The notes beneath the pieces are model-generated. The model was not told the DNA's origin and ran no database searches. It was given only the letters and a program-made list of their open reading frames with translations. A DNA stretch of 64,000 bases from Odontesthes bonariensis (Eukaryota; Chordata; Actinopteri; Atheriniformes; Atherinopsidae), in contig NC_134517.1 of NCBI RefSeq assembly GCF_027942865.1, positions 20,156,009 through 20,220,008 on the forward strand, in the 5' to 3' direction. Made by a program: the position numbers and the translations under genes. This document shows, piece by piece, positions 1 to 11,900 of the stretch. How positions within the stretch are numbered: position 1 is the stretch's first letter; each line of letters starts with the position of its first letter.

Positions 1-1655
1 CAATCCTGACCTTTGATCTAACTGCTTTGCTGGGCCCCGATCGATCTTAGTTTTATGAGCAGTAAATTCTGAACCATTAGGTGAAGTCGCCGATGTGTTC
101 CAAGCCTTTTTGCTGCAGATCAACTGAGAGAAAAGCCACTGTAAACGTAGGAATACTGTAAATACTCTTAATTCTTATTAATTCTGGTTTGCAGTCTCTG
201 TTTACTCACATTTCTTTCTATTGGATATGTGTGTGCAACAAAGCACCCTACAAACCCCTCTTTAAATGTTTCCATTTGGACATATCAGGTGTTGCTCAAA
301 GAAATCTTATTTTGGAGTTCACGGGCATAGAAAAAGAGGTGATTTTTAAAGGAAAGGAAAAAAAAGTTGTTGAAAAAATAAGTACGACTCAAAGGGACCT
401 TAAATCACCAGGTAGCGTTGGTTTGGTAAAATTCGGAGTTGAACATTTGGGCTGCCAAGGACACTTTTTCCTTGTGATTTCCGAAGCTTTGATGATTCGA
501 TCGTGTACGACTTAAAGGTTATGCCCTGTTTTCATTCATTCCAGTCTGCCTTGATTGCTTATCATGGAACATGAACCACTAGATAGTTGAATTTGAAAAC
601 AGTCATTCACGTTCTGAACCCTGAGGGGCTCAGCCGTCGTTTGACAACCTCTACAGTGAAACTGGAGACATTGTATTTTCTTTTTAATGTGTACCTTATT
701 CCCCAACCTTGTTTTGTGTGTAAAACAGACTTGTGGCTGATGGGAATGTAATCAGTTTAGTCTATATTTAGTCTTGAAATAGAGTGTAAGACAAATAATT
801 TGACCTCCTGACGATGTTGCCCCGAAGAAGAGTCACGCAAGTCAATAATATTTGCCTTTTCTAGTCTGCACTCCGTTGAGATTTATATGGAAGTTTAAAA
901 CGGCTCATCCAATTGTTGTCAGGATATTTCATTGTAATCAGCCCCGTGAAGAGGCATTTACGTAGGAGGATTCAAAAGATCTTTAGGATTTGTCATATTT
1001 ATCCCCTTGTAACTCCCATTTAGCTTTGATGTGGTGATTGACCAGCTGACACGAACATCCCCTGCAGCTGAGGTGCAAGCATGGCCAGAATGCTAAAAGG
1101 CTTGAAACGGCACTATTTACAATTTCTACTTGGTTATTTCAGATGTTTGGCTTCTTGCTTTGTTGTTATCCTTTGCAAAAATATAAATTCACTGATATTT
1201 CCTTAATTGATTCCATAATCATTCCAACCAGCCGCATTCAGTGACCATGAACAAATTTGAATGAGTTTCTTTGCATAAATTGGCACCACGTAGATTGAAC
1301 TCTCACCTCCTTTGGGTCAACACTGGTGAATGTCTCAGCACTGGTCACTGGGGATTTTTCCCCCCGCTGGCAGTTCTCTGAGCGAATGTTCTTCACAGTG
1401 TGCGGTAACTCATCTGATCCACTTGGAGATGAAATCTGAAAACACTGGAATAGATGCTAATCGTGTTCTATCCATATACTGCATTAATATGCAAAAAGCT
1501 AAATCGGTGCCTGCCTTGTTTTAGAAGAAGCAGCAGCAGTGACAGGTAAGTTTTGATATAACACAAAAGCCAACTAATGGTGTGTTCCATAAATAGTTTC
1601 ATATTTATTAAAGAGGAGGAAAATAAGCAGCTGTAAGTGACATTTTCTTTCATAC
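1..1655. other. No confident exon; left flank of a partial minus-strand gene
   Basis: The minus-strand gene at 1656-2907 ends here in a phase-0 splice donor, so its next exon should lie to the left. I could not identify one with both good splice sites and a family-like translation. The open frame at 189-515 (+) is 108 codons long but shows no recognisable motif and is lysine-rich by virtue of A-rich DNA. The stretch may be intron of the partial gene. Confidence 0.4.
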
Positions 1656-2907
1656 CTTGTCAAGATTAGTTAAAATCTCTTCAGTTCCTCCTTGGCAAGC
1701 TGTCTGAGTTTGGGGAATTTTCTTCCCGAGCAAATCCAGCATTTCATTATCTGGGGATATCTCCGGCTCAGGCGTCGTGTTTTTAAAAACACTCTGAAGA
1801 GAACAAACAAAGACATTTAATAATTTAATAAATTCTTTGAGGTCTTTAGCTTGTGCCTCGTGAATAAATCAAAAGCGCGAAACTCCGTGTCTCTTGATAA
1901 CATGTCGTATCATCTTTCACAGGATAAAACTAAAACACTGTGACAAGGCTATGATAACTCCAATTCAGATTTTCTTTGGCAAAAAGAAAAGCATTTCTAA
2001 AAACACACAAAAGCCCCTTTACACGTGATAATTCTGTCAAAGTTTTTTTTTTTTTCTAAGGAGCTCTCGAAAAAGTGCTTCTCAAATGTTAGTTTAATAA
2101 AGTCAACTTAAAAGAAACCTTCGACTTTGTAAGGGACTTCTTATCGCTGCACTTCACACAACGAGGCATTTTACGAGCCAGAATACCTCATAGTGAGCTT
2201 GTTGCTGCAAACATTCTTCTTGGTTAGGACCCCGACTCAACTCGCCCAGCTGCTCGCTTGACAACTCCAAATTCTTCTCTGGAGACTTTGGCGTTTCATG
2301 GTCTGGCTGTTCGCAGTCTACAGACAATTAGGAGAAAAGAGATCAATCTTTATCAGTCAAGATCAGAGGCTCATCAGAATGGAATATGAAGAAAAGTTAC
2401 CTGGACTGCACACATCCTTGTGCTTCCAGTCGGTCTGAGTGCCAACGCTGATTCTGCTGACAAGTCTCCCATCGAATGCACAGATTGTCAGGAATTCACA
2501 GGAGTTTACGCTGAAACCAGATCCTCATTATCAGTTTGGTGAGTCCAAACCCCATTCAAAAGATAACTCCAGCACACACACAACGTAAAGCATTTTGTTG
2601 GATTCAAGTTCAGTTTTCTGATTAATCTGTGTGTGAAGCTGAATTTGTTGCAGCCGATACAAGAGACAAATTTGTCTTGCATCCAACCAATGCAGATGAG
2701 ATTGTATTCAATGAAGGCGATTTCTTTTTTTTTTCTTTGTCTCACTTTCTTTGCTTAAACTGCACAATGTCTAGTGTCTGTAATTCTGTGGCAAAGGTCT
2801 GGCAATTTTTGGCAATTCTTTTCAAACCTCTCTTTGTCTACAGATCCAGGATTTGTTTTGCTGTCCATCTTAATTGATTTCCCTGGCGAGTCAGGTGTTT
2901 GCATCAT
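1656..2907 (-). CDS. Partial ERICH6-like gene, 3-4 exons, tandem relative of the next gene
   Basis: Three phase-compatible exons are seen on the minus strand: 2510-2401, 2317-2187 and 1793-1656. Each has an AG acceptor and a GT donor. The first contains FDGRL followed by VGTQTDWKHKD. This matches LDGKF and SAQTQTDWEW in exon 3 of the complete gene at 8978-15450, and the two exons share the same phases (2 in, 1 out). The next two exons give acidic, Glu/Gln/Pro-rich sequence (for example TTPEPEISPDNEML). A possible first exon, 2907-2828, starts MMQTPDSPGK and would splice in phase, but its donor (GAGAG/GTTTGA) is weak. Frame is open across all junctions, so this need not be a pseudogene. The 3' part, including any FAM194 domain, would lie outside or undetected to the left. 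Function unknown. It could instead be a diverged fragment. Confidence 0.5.
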
Positions 2908-5900
2908 CTCTGTGAAACGCTCGACTCCTTGTGAAGCAGAAGTGAGCAGAGACACCACAAAAAATTGCATCAGATCCAGAACGGTCAAATAAAAACAGCA
3001 TGTTTTGCCCCCAGTGTAACATAGCAACCATAGAACAGTGAGTAACTGTGTCCCTGGTACACACAAAGAGAGAAAGTTCTTTAAATTTGGCCTTTTTCTT
3101 TTCCTTGATATCTTCTCTCCTGCTGTTCACTATGCAGCCGTCCCTGCACTGCATCATGCAAGCATGTACCAGTTCTGAACTAAAAACGTAAGCGCTTCAG
3201 TTATTTAGATTCTCATCCATCGAACTAAACGTTCAAGAGGGTGTTTGATTCATTTTTATTTTAGGCTAGATTCATTTTAGATGTTTTCAATGATTTGTCT
3301 TAGTATTCTATACGATACAAAATTGCGCATTGTATATGTTGTCATCATTATAATGGTGCAAATATTATACAAAGAATCTGCTTTGGAAAGACTGATTATC
3401 CTGTGTTTTCCCATATTTGCAATTCCTGCTGTAGAGATGTTTAAGCGTCCCACAGCTACAGTTGTGTGAGCTCATTAATGTAAAAGTCAGGGAATAAAGC
3501 TAATTGCACCGTCTTCCAGTGGGTCGAATGAAAAGTCAATTAGGAAGATTAGTTATTTCTGGTAATTCACCTTTCTAAAGGATATTCTTTAATTATGCAA
3601 TCCTTGCAAAATCCTTCAAACGAGAGATATAAGATATCTCCATTCTTCTTCTTTTTAACCTTTTTTTTTTAAGTCATTCATTTGATTATTCATTATAGAA
3701 GTCTGCTATTAGATGGGAGACGAGATTATAAAAGAATAAAATGAATGTTGCCAACAGCTGCAAGCAAGGCTGAAAGTGCACTGAAATGAATTTTTAGACT
3801 GATGTTTGAAAAGCATCAGTCTCATCAGTGCACACATACAGGAATCTTTTGACACAGCATGAATATGCATGAGGACTGAGAAGACTGATGCACTCCATGA
3901 TGTGTGTCTGTTTTATATAATTAAGGTATGCTAATAACGTGGTTTATTTATCACAAGAATCCTGGTGTTTCATTTCGATTCGGTGTGTAGCAGAAAAACA
4001 CAATCTTTACCCTTTTCTAGAACATCCATTAAGCAAGCTAAAAGCTCTAAGCTACACAGGAGAAAATGTCATCAGACATTCGAGTTGCTGAGGAAAGTGA
4101 GTGGAAAATGATTATTTATGAAAATCGAGCCTGCAAATTTTTGGCAGCATGAAAGAAAACGTAATGGATGGGGGAACAGCATCCACTGAAAATCAACTTG
4201 AAATGGTCTCTATATCTAGAACTGTTTACAATTGTGTCTAATATATGCAGTTCAATCTGTGTGCAGTAAGCTCCCATCTCTGTTGACTCTCTTGGTAAAT
4301 TTGAAATGATTCACAGAAACTGAACTGCCAGTTAAAAAAAAAAAAAAAACATAACAGATTCTGCTTGTTTGTCAGTGTATTTTGGACAACCTCTATGGAA
4401 AAAATTAAACAAATTAGTGTCAAAAGACCAGACCAGTTCTTATTACTGCTTCTGTTCTGTGTTTGTTGGTCACTGGATTCCAGCCACTGTTACAGTTTTC
4501 ATGTCCTTAGGACAAATATAACTAACAAATGAAAATGTGATTGTCTTGAAAATATTTATGATGCATTTTAAGTGAGTGAATATGTCTTGCCATGCCAAAA
4601 AAAATAGTTTCTCAGTAATCCATGAAAAATCGTAATTTCAAAGCATTTTGATAGTTCTTATGCATGTATTCGGTGTGCTTCTAAATTACTCTAGTTTTTG
4701 GATCTGTTTTTTTACATAAAACCAATCCCGTAAACTAATAGCAAAGGGCTAACTTTTCAGGACTGGGGATCAGAAACCAGGTTTATCAAATATTGACAAT
4801 CAGCAACATATTGTTGGTCACAAGTCACAGGTTCTTGATATCTGTGTGCACTAGTTTAATTTCAGCTCAGTATATGGAGTCCCTGGACCACCTTTTCTCT
4901 TTCCTGGTATTACACTTAATCCTCTAGGCTGTCTTGGACAATTTCTGATAATTAGACTAGTTTGTTATTTTTGACTGGGCAGTAGAATTTAGCCCACACA
5001 CCGGGACTGAGGGTGAGCCACGGGAGGTCTTGCTGTCAGGTAAAATCAATCAATCTCATCTTTTTGCCCATTAGTTGTTGCTGTTCGCTTCAGAGCCTCA
5101 ATGCTCTTACAGTCGGTAAAAGTGTGTTTTATGTAAGAAAAGAGGTGCTGACAAATCGTAGGCTATGATTGATTTATTTTCCTGTGGTTCATCCTATCCC
5201 AATGACATTTTTTTCCCTGACATGCAGAGTGTGCTTAGCTGTGATTCTGGAGAAGGGGCATTTTTCTTTCCACGTAGCCAGAGAACAACAAGCATCTTCT
5301 GGATTGCCCAAAAAAAGTGGAAGTTACTGGAACTTATGCATCGACAAAATGAAAAATATCTGTGATCATTTCTGTGATAACAGCTTTCTTAGTCCCAGCA
5401 AGTGTACATCCACTGAATCAGAATACTCTTTGTCCTCTTAAACCTCTTGATTCACAAATTAAGCATTAGATTTTCCTGATCTGTTTGAAAACAGGGACAC
5501 TTCACCTGTGTTGACTGGCTATATGTCTGCCTCGTTGGACCAATGGACAGGTCGCCTTGTCTTTTGGGACAGGATGGTGCTAACCTGGCAAAGGTGTGTA
5601 GATAAGGTAGCCATTACAGTTAACACAGCAATGTTAAAGGAGACACATCATATCTATTTTTAACAAGTTGGCACAATTTCTTGTGGTCTTATTTAGACAG
5701 ATCAGACATGCTCTGGTCAAATATTACTTAGCTTAAGCACAGCAGCCATATTCTGCCCCCTGTTGGCAGAAAACTCCTCTGTTTGAGGGTTAAGGGTGCG
5801 GGGAAGTAAGCAGCCACCTACTCCGAACACGAAGGAGCTCCTTAAGAAATTTGACTATCAAAGCTTCAAAAGGGCATTTGTAGAATAGTTATTTTTTTCA

Positions 5901-6602
5901 TATGTTTGTATTGTTGGCTGAAGACATACTGTCATGCTGGCTGTCATACACTGAACTGTACATTTATATGATACGGTGTGTTTCAGTATCTTACCTGTTA
6001 CCAAGACCTGGGCCTCTGGTGTGCAACTTAATGCAATAAATGCAAACATGATGAAGCTATTCCTCCAGTCAAACTGGTCAAGCCCTCTCTTTATTTATAG
6101 ATATAGTTACTTGTGTGATCCCACAACAGATAACTGATCCCTTTTAGAGGCACAATTTCTTCATGGTCCAGCATTGAACTGACCCAATTTGGTAAAACAG
6201 TCCAATGAAAAGTGGCTGCGACTCACACTTTTGCTAACTCTTGCTGGAACCTACCTTCAAACAAAAGGTTTAACCACTGAGTGCTTATATCGTCTGAGGC
6301 AGGGGCTGATATAAGATGCATACTACTCAGTACAATACGGAACAGTACAGAGCATTTACATGCAAAGTGGGCTTCATCATTCTACCAGGTTGATTGGAAG
6401 CATGAAATTGAGGATTTTCGAGGATGAGACCAAGCGGAGGAGGTGGGATGAACTTGAAAAGTGAGTTAAGTTTCCAATGAAAATCTGAACGGGTCACTGA
6501 ATGAGATAGCTTCAGGCCTGAGAGACATAAAACAAAATGCCAGGTTTGTATTTTTTTCCAGGGTTTTTCAACTGGTATCGACTTCCAACTCACAAATATA
6601 TG
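2908..6602. other. Gene-free intergenic stretch
   Basis: About 3.7 kb between the partial gene and the hAT-type element. Open frames are short (under 100 codons) and none resembles a protein family I know. The DNA is AT-rich with poly-T and poly-A tracts near 3660 and 4335. No repeat family is clearly recognised. Confidence 0.5.
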
Positions 6603-6610
6603 CTCTAAAG

Positions 6611-7090
6611 CAGAGGTCTTCAAGGGGGTCCGCAGAGGTACTGCAGGGGGGTCGCGAAATCTTTGGTTGATTAGACGATTTTCAACATTTCTTTTTTTTT
6701 TTTTTTTTCAAACTGTTTTTTCTCACAAATTGTGTGCAAACGTGTGCCATCCACAGATGGTTTGAGGATTCATTGTCCCATCTACATGCATGTTTAAAGT
6801 TAAAATCTGTGGATTATTTGAATAGCTTAGTGTTGTATGCAAGATGTTTGTGGCACGGCCACCCTGTACCTTGCACATGTTTAAAATAAAAACATGAATA
6901 TATTAACCTGTGTATTATTTGAATAGCTTAGTATTGAATGTACAATAACAGAGTAGCTATGTTTATACATGGCACTAGGCCCCGTTAAATATAAAACACA
7001 ATTGTATGCCATATAAATAGTAGGGGGGTCCCTGCTCCAACTCTCCATCAGTTTGGGGGTCCCTGGCCTGAAAAACGTTGAAGACCCCTG
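6611..7090. mobile_element. Non-autonomous hAT-type transposon (MITE), 480 bp
   Basis: The left end reads CAGAGGTCTTCAA and the right end is its reverse complement with one mismatch (CAGGGGTCTTCAA). Both ends are flanked by the identical 8-bp direct repeat CTCTAAAG at 6603-6610 and 7091-7098. An 8-bp target-site duplication with CAG-starting inverted repeats is the hallmark of the hAT superfamily. Inside there is no transposase frame. Two diverged copies of a short segment (ATTATTTGAATAGCTTAGT near 6815 and 6915) show internal duplication. The perfect target duplication suggests insertion recent enough to keep its boundaries. Confidence 0.88.
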
Positions 7091-7098
7091 CTCTAAAG

Positions 7099-8763
7099 AA
7101 CAGCCAAAATTAAAAAGAGCAAACAATGTCTTAACCACTTTGTCTGTATGATTCAATATTTGAGCTTACTTTACTTTACACCAGCCTTTTCTTCTTTATT
7201 TCATTTTAATGTCATCTTCTTTTCCAAGGAGTTTTCCTTAACCACCACTAAGGCAGCGTGAGCAAAAACATCTTGAGTCAAGACTCTCCAACAGACACTA
7301 CACAATCCTGGTTTACATGGAGACCTCCAAAGAGGGCTTAACTTTGCTAAGGCAAGACTGTTGAACTCAGTGACTATTTAATAACTCAAAATGAAAACAA
7401 TTCAATTTTAGTCATCAATTTAGATGTTGGACATGAAAAAATGTTGTTTCCAAGACACAAGGACATGACTGTGGCACAATGAAATACACTAAATTCCATT
7501 CCAAAAGAAGAAAATGCTGATGAGAAAACAACATTAACAATGTGAAGTTCAGACCTTAATCTCATCTATAATTTTTTGAGGGATCAACTGATGACAAGGG
7601 AGTCTTTTGGTTTCAAAAACCTTTCAAAATGATTTAAAAAATAATTTTTGCCTGGAATTATTGAAGTGGCAGCCATGACAAGAACAGGTCGAATTTCTGT
7701 ATCTAAATGTTAAGGACAGGAGCTTCAATAGTTCCCTCATTTCATCCTGAAGCATAGAAAAATACTGGGTCATCCTTCATGAAAGGACTGATTCTGTCCC
7801 ACAATTTCTTGTGGCCACATCTTTCAAAGTGATTATATTCATTTGTAATCACTGTGATTTTCACAGAATGATATGACGACGGGAGGCTGATTATGATTAG
7901 ACTGTAGTATCAGCAGTATCTTCTACTTCCGGGTCTGTCTCTTTTGAGTCTTAATAATTAAATGATATTTTAAGACCACAGTTCCAAAAAAGGTCAATAT
8001 GCTGCGTAAAATGGAAAAAAACAGAAAAAAAACAAAAAAACCCCAGAATGCAATGATTTACAAATGTCAGAAATCAATATTTTATGCACAATAGAACATA
8101 GACAACATCAGTAGTTGAAAATGTGACATTTTACCAGTTCTTTAAATGAATGAATAACTTTTTTATCATTATCACTTAGATTGTATTAATTTTCTTCAAC
8201 TTAAATTAATAATTTTGGGAGTGATATCAGTGGTAAAAATGTGAAAACAACATAAGGAAATTTTCAACATGTACTATTTTGAAATAATATTATTAACAAT
8301 AATTGTTAATAATAATTTGTTATCATTTGTTATTAACAAATGTATCATCAACAAATATCCAATATGGATTGATGGCTTAACTGTATGAAACTGTCAGTAA
8401 ACCCATGACGAGTTTGGATAGGGTGGATGTTATACAGAGTAGCTGGGTGGAGAGTGTTTATAATTAGGTGACATTTTTCTTGTCTTATTTAGTAGAAAAC
8501 ATGTTTCAGCTACTCTTGCGTCTGTATTTGGAAAACTGAGGAAATGAGCGATTTATAATTAGGGCATCTCAGATACTAAAGTTCTTATACAAGCAATGAG
8601 AGTGTAAATTCCTTTACAGTCACCAACAAAATGTTTCAGTCCCCACTGTATTCCCCATGCTATGTGAGCTTGAATAATTGTGCTGGTGACTGTATGTGGT
8701 GGGATTGTAGCTTTCACTTTCATATAAACAATCTACTGACAAGTTGGTTTTCTCACTTCTATA
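7099..8763. other. Gene-free stretch downstream of the ERICH6-like gene
   Basis: No coding signal is seen. It contains the dispersed-repeat-like segment at 7970-8160 and an AT-rich palindromic run near 8285-8345 (TTATTAACAA repeated in both orientations). The 3' end of the minus-strand gene lies at its right margin. Confidence 0.45.
7970..8160. repeat. Fragment of a dispersed teleost repeat (probable DNA transposon remnant)
   Basis: The segment runs from an AGTTCCAAAAAAGGT-like start through a motif around AATGCAATGATTTACAAAT and CACAATAGAACATAGACAAC. I recall these phrases from a very common fish interspersed repeat, usually present as transposon debris. No terminal repeats or target duplication can be placed, so the class is left open. 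Recognition is from memory. Confidence 0.45.
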
Positions 8764-8769
8764 TTTATT
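8764..8769 (-). terminator. Poly(A) signal candidate for the ERICH6-like gene
   Basis: AATAAA on the minus strand (TTTATT on plus), 209 bases beyond the stop codon at 8978. Position and orientation fit a short 3' UTR. Confidence 0.5.
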
Positions 8770-8977
8770 TCTTGTGCTCGATTTTACACGGAGCTGATTT
8801 TCACCATTTTGTGACCCCATCATCAGACACCTTTTATAAATCCTCTCTATAGTTCAAAGTATTTTGAAAGTAATCGTGGAAGACATTAAGCACAAGATTG
8901 TAAACAGATCTGAAATAATGTAATCATGTAAACTCTGGCACTGCCATAAATGATAAGCCAGTTGTGTATTTCCTCTC

Positions 8978-11900
8978 TTAATTTGCATGGGCCTTTATCT
9001 TTTCGGGTGACTTCTCCTTTTCCATTTGCTTGCTCAGCCGCTGCTTCTGGGCAGCGAAACGATAATGTGGTTTAATGTTGTGCAGATTTGCAGAGGGATG
9101 GGACATGCAGGTCTGCATCTGGTCAAGCAGAGAGTAAATCTCTGCGCTCTTCATTTGGACATATCGTTCCAAAACGCCTTGCCCTGGCTTGTCATGGCTC
9201 TCTTGACAAATGTGCTGCATTAAAAAGCAAAGCAACAACGGCGACCCTTTTCAAATGCGTTTCTAATGGTCTTGTGTAAATTTCTGCATACAGTTTAAAA
9301 TGTTTTTTACCCATGAGAAACAGATCAAATCACAACATGCACAATTCACGTGTCTCTGTGCTGACCTACCTTAAGCTTTGACCCCACACTGAAGCGTACC
9401 GTGTTCTCTTGATGCCCAAAGGTGACATACATGTGCTCTTGTGAGTATATGCGCACACTAATGTGGGGTCCAAGGGTGAAGGTGAGAGGCTTGAAGGGGA
9501 GGCTACGCACATGTGGGTCAAAATACAACCAGTTCCAGCGCCTCCTCAGATCTCCTGACTCACTGAAGCAGAGACCTCCATTAGGAGTCAGATTCAACCT
9601 TAAACACAGCACGAAGATAGGAGATACAGATGGTCAGAAACTCTCTGAGGGAACCTGGGAGGTCTTAAGTATTTGATGCGGAAAACACAAAATCAACAGT
9701 TTGCAAGTTTTTGCCTAGAAACAGCTAGCCATTGGCAGAGGGTAACAAAATACATACAAGCTACTTAAATGGCAAGTTATTGATATATTATTTCTTATTT
9801 TCTTGAGAAAAATAGCAGTTTAATATGTGTTTTACGGGGAATTGTACTCCAGTTGGATTTAATGTTGAAAAAACACAACCAGGTTTATTGTTTGATTTTG
9901 CTAAGCTTAACTATGATTTAGCAAAAATTCTTATCTGATTTTTCCACTGCAAAGTGTATAAGCATGTTTCTTACAAACTGAAGCAAGGCCTAATTTTGCC
10001 AATTGAGTCCTTCATTTACATTACAGTCGTGACTTTAATGGAGTAACAGTTACCGTATCATTCCATTGGGATGGTAGCATGTGGAGTGGCCTTTATTTGT
10101 GAAAATGCCTTTGATGCCAGGTTCTGTGTCCTTGTCCTCCAAGATTATGTAAGTGAGGTCATCAGCTTCTGCTGAGGATACTATAATGGCTGCTTTCCCA
10201 GAGGGATAACTTTCTCTATTAAGGGTCATTAACAATGAGCAAACCTTTTATCAAAAGACACAAATGTAGTCTCTCATTTATATTTTGACCTAATCCTCTA
10301 CCTTCAACTTTATGCAAGACTTAAAAGGATACCAAACATTACCCGTTCCATCTGGACATAGGGTCAGGAAACATTTCCCGCTCCTGTAGAACTTCTTGAT
10401 TACTTCTTTTATCTGTGACACAAAATGGCCAAGTTATTTATTAGCCAATGTGTCTGGTAAATACTACTGTCTCAGCCAATGTGCCTGCGCCTTTATCCTT
10501 TTTTCCCTGCATCTTTGACGGATGATCAAACGCTAATTATGGTTTGGGAAAGACCACAACAACAGCCTCGCCATTACAAAAGCATAAACATACTTTTGGT
10601 CCACCATCTGTCTCTTCCTGTAGTGTAAACATGCCACTCAGAGGGACGCGAGGCTCATCCCTGATCTCTTCTGACAGTCTATATCTTATAGGTTTGATTT
10701 GAGCACAGCCTGAGCAGAGAAAGGAGAATATCTGTTTATTCCTATCTCCTCAATAAGAGGCAGTAAAAGCGACGTACTAAACATTATCATTTGTACTTGT
10801 TTATCTAGACAAGTCTTGAGGTTGCATACTTACAGGTGCTTTCGTACAAGTTAACTTTTCTCGGTTTTCTCCGGGGTCGCAAATACCTCAACCTAAATTA
10901 GACAATGATTGAGTTATTTTCTGCAGAAGATGGGACGATGCAGGATAGGATGCCAACACTCAGGCACCGCCCCATACTTCAGCTGAATCTTGCATGGAAC
11001 AGTGTGATGGGCGTCTTCTTCGCATAGAGTCACAGCAAAGGCACTGAAATTGTGGGATGGTAATGCAATACTTTGCTATTTCATTTGTAGAGGACAGCAT
11101 TTATGTGGGTTGATGCCAACCTGTAATCATGTATATTCAGTCAACAGCAAATTGATTCAACCACTTCTGCACGGGGGTTGAATCCTTTTGTTTGTGAGTG
11201 TTTTAACTGGTCACTGGTGTGATTGTCCATGGTGTAACTACACCTCTTTACCTCCTTATGAACATTTTTGTGATATTTATGGAATAGCTTTTGGCAGTTT
11301 CACAAAATGCAAGATGTTGGAAACTGCAGCCATTTAAATGTGTTATTGAAAACGAAGCAATCTAAAAGTTCTGATTATATGTGACACAAAAGCAAAGCTT
11401 TGGCATGGTGCGATTTTAAAAGGCAAACGGGGGCGTGCAATATTGTTGGAACCCAGGAAGCGTGGAGTTTCATTACATTACATTACATTACGGTCATTTT
11501 GCAGACGCTTTTAACCAAAGCGACTTACAATAAGTGCGTTCAACATCGGTAGGCAAAAGAACTTCAGGTCACAAGAAATCATAAGTGTATTTCCTTCCAA
11601 TACCAAACAGCTAAGAGCAAAACTAGTGCTAGAGTAAGTGCGATAAGTCAGATACCTCAGCCTCTCACCAACTGCACACCAGTCACAGCGGGGTGGGGAT
11701 GCAAACCCTGGTTCGGGTAGGGGAAGACATAAAAGAGGTAAGAAAAGCAGGAATGGGATGCAAACCCTGGTTCGGGTAGGGGAAGACATAAAAGAGGTAA
11801 GAAAAGCAGGAATGGGATTCAAACCCTGGTTCGGGTAGGGGGTAATGAAAATATAGAGGGTGCCAGTGGTGGAGGAAACAATAAGTGCATAAGGACCTAC

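Noticed and set aside
189-515. 108-codon plus-strand open frame at the left edge
   Set aside because: No family resemblance; on the opposite strand to the local gene; A-rich coding bias explains the lysines.
10960-11043. Reading this segment as intron only
   Set aside because: It has an acceptor, a donor, matching phase 2 on both sides and a coding-like translation (CKIQLKYGAVP), so it was accepted as an exon although the gene is also in frame without it.
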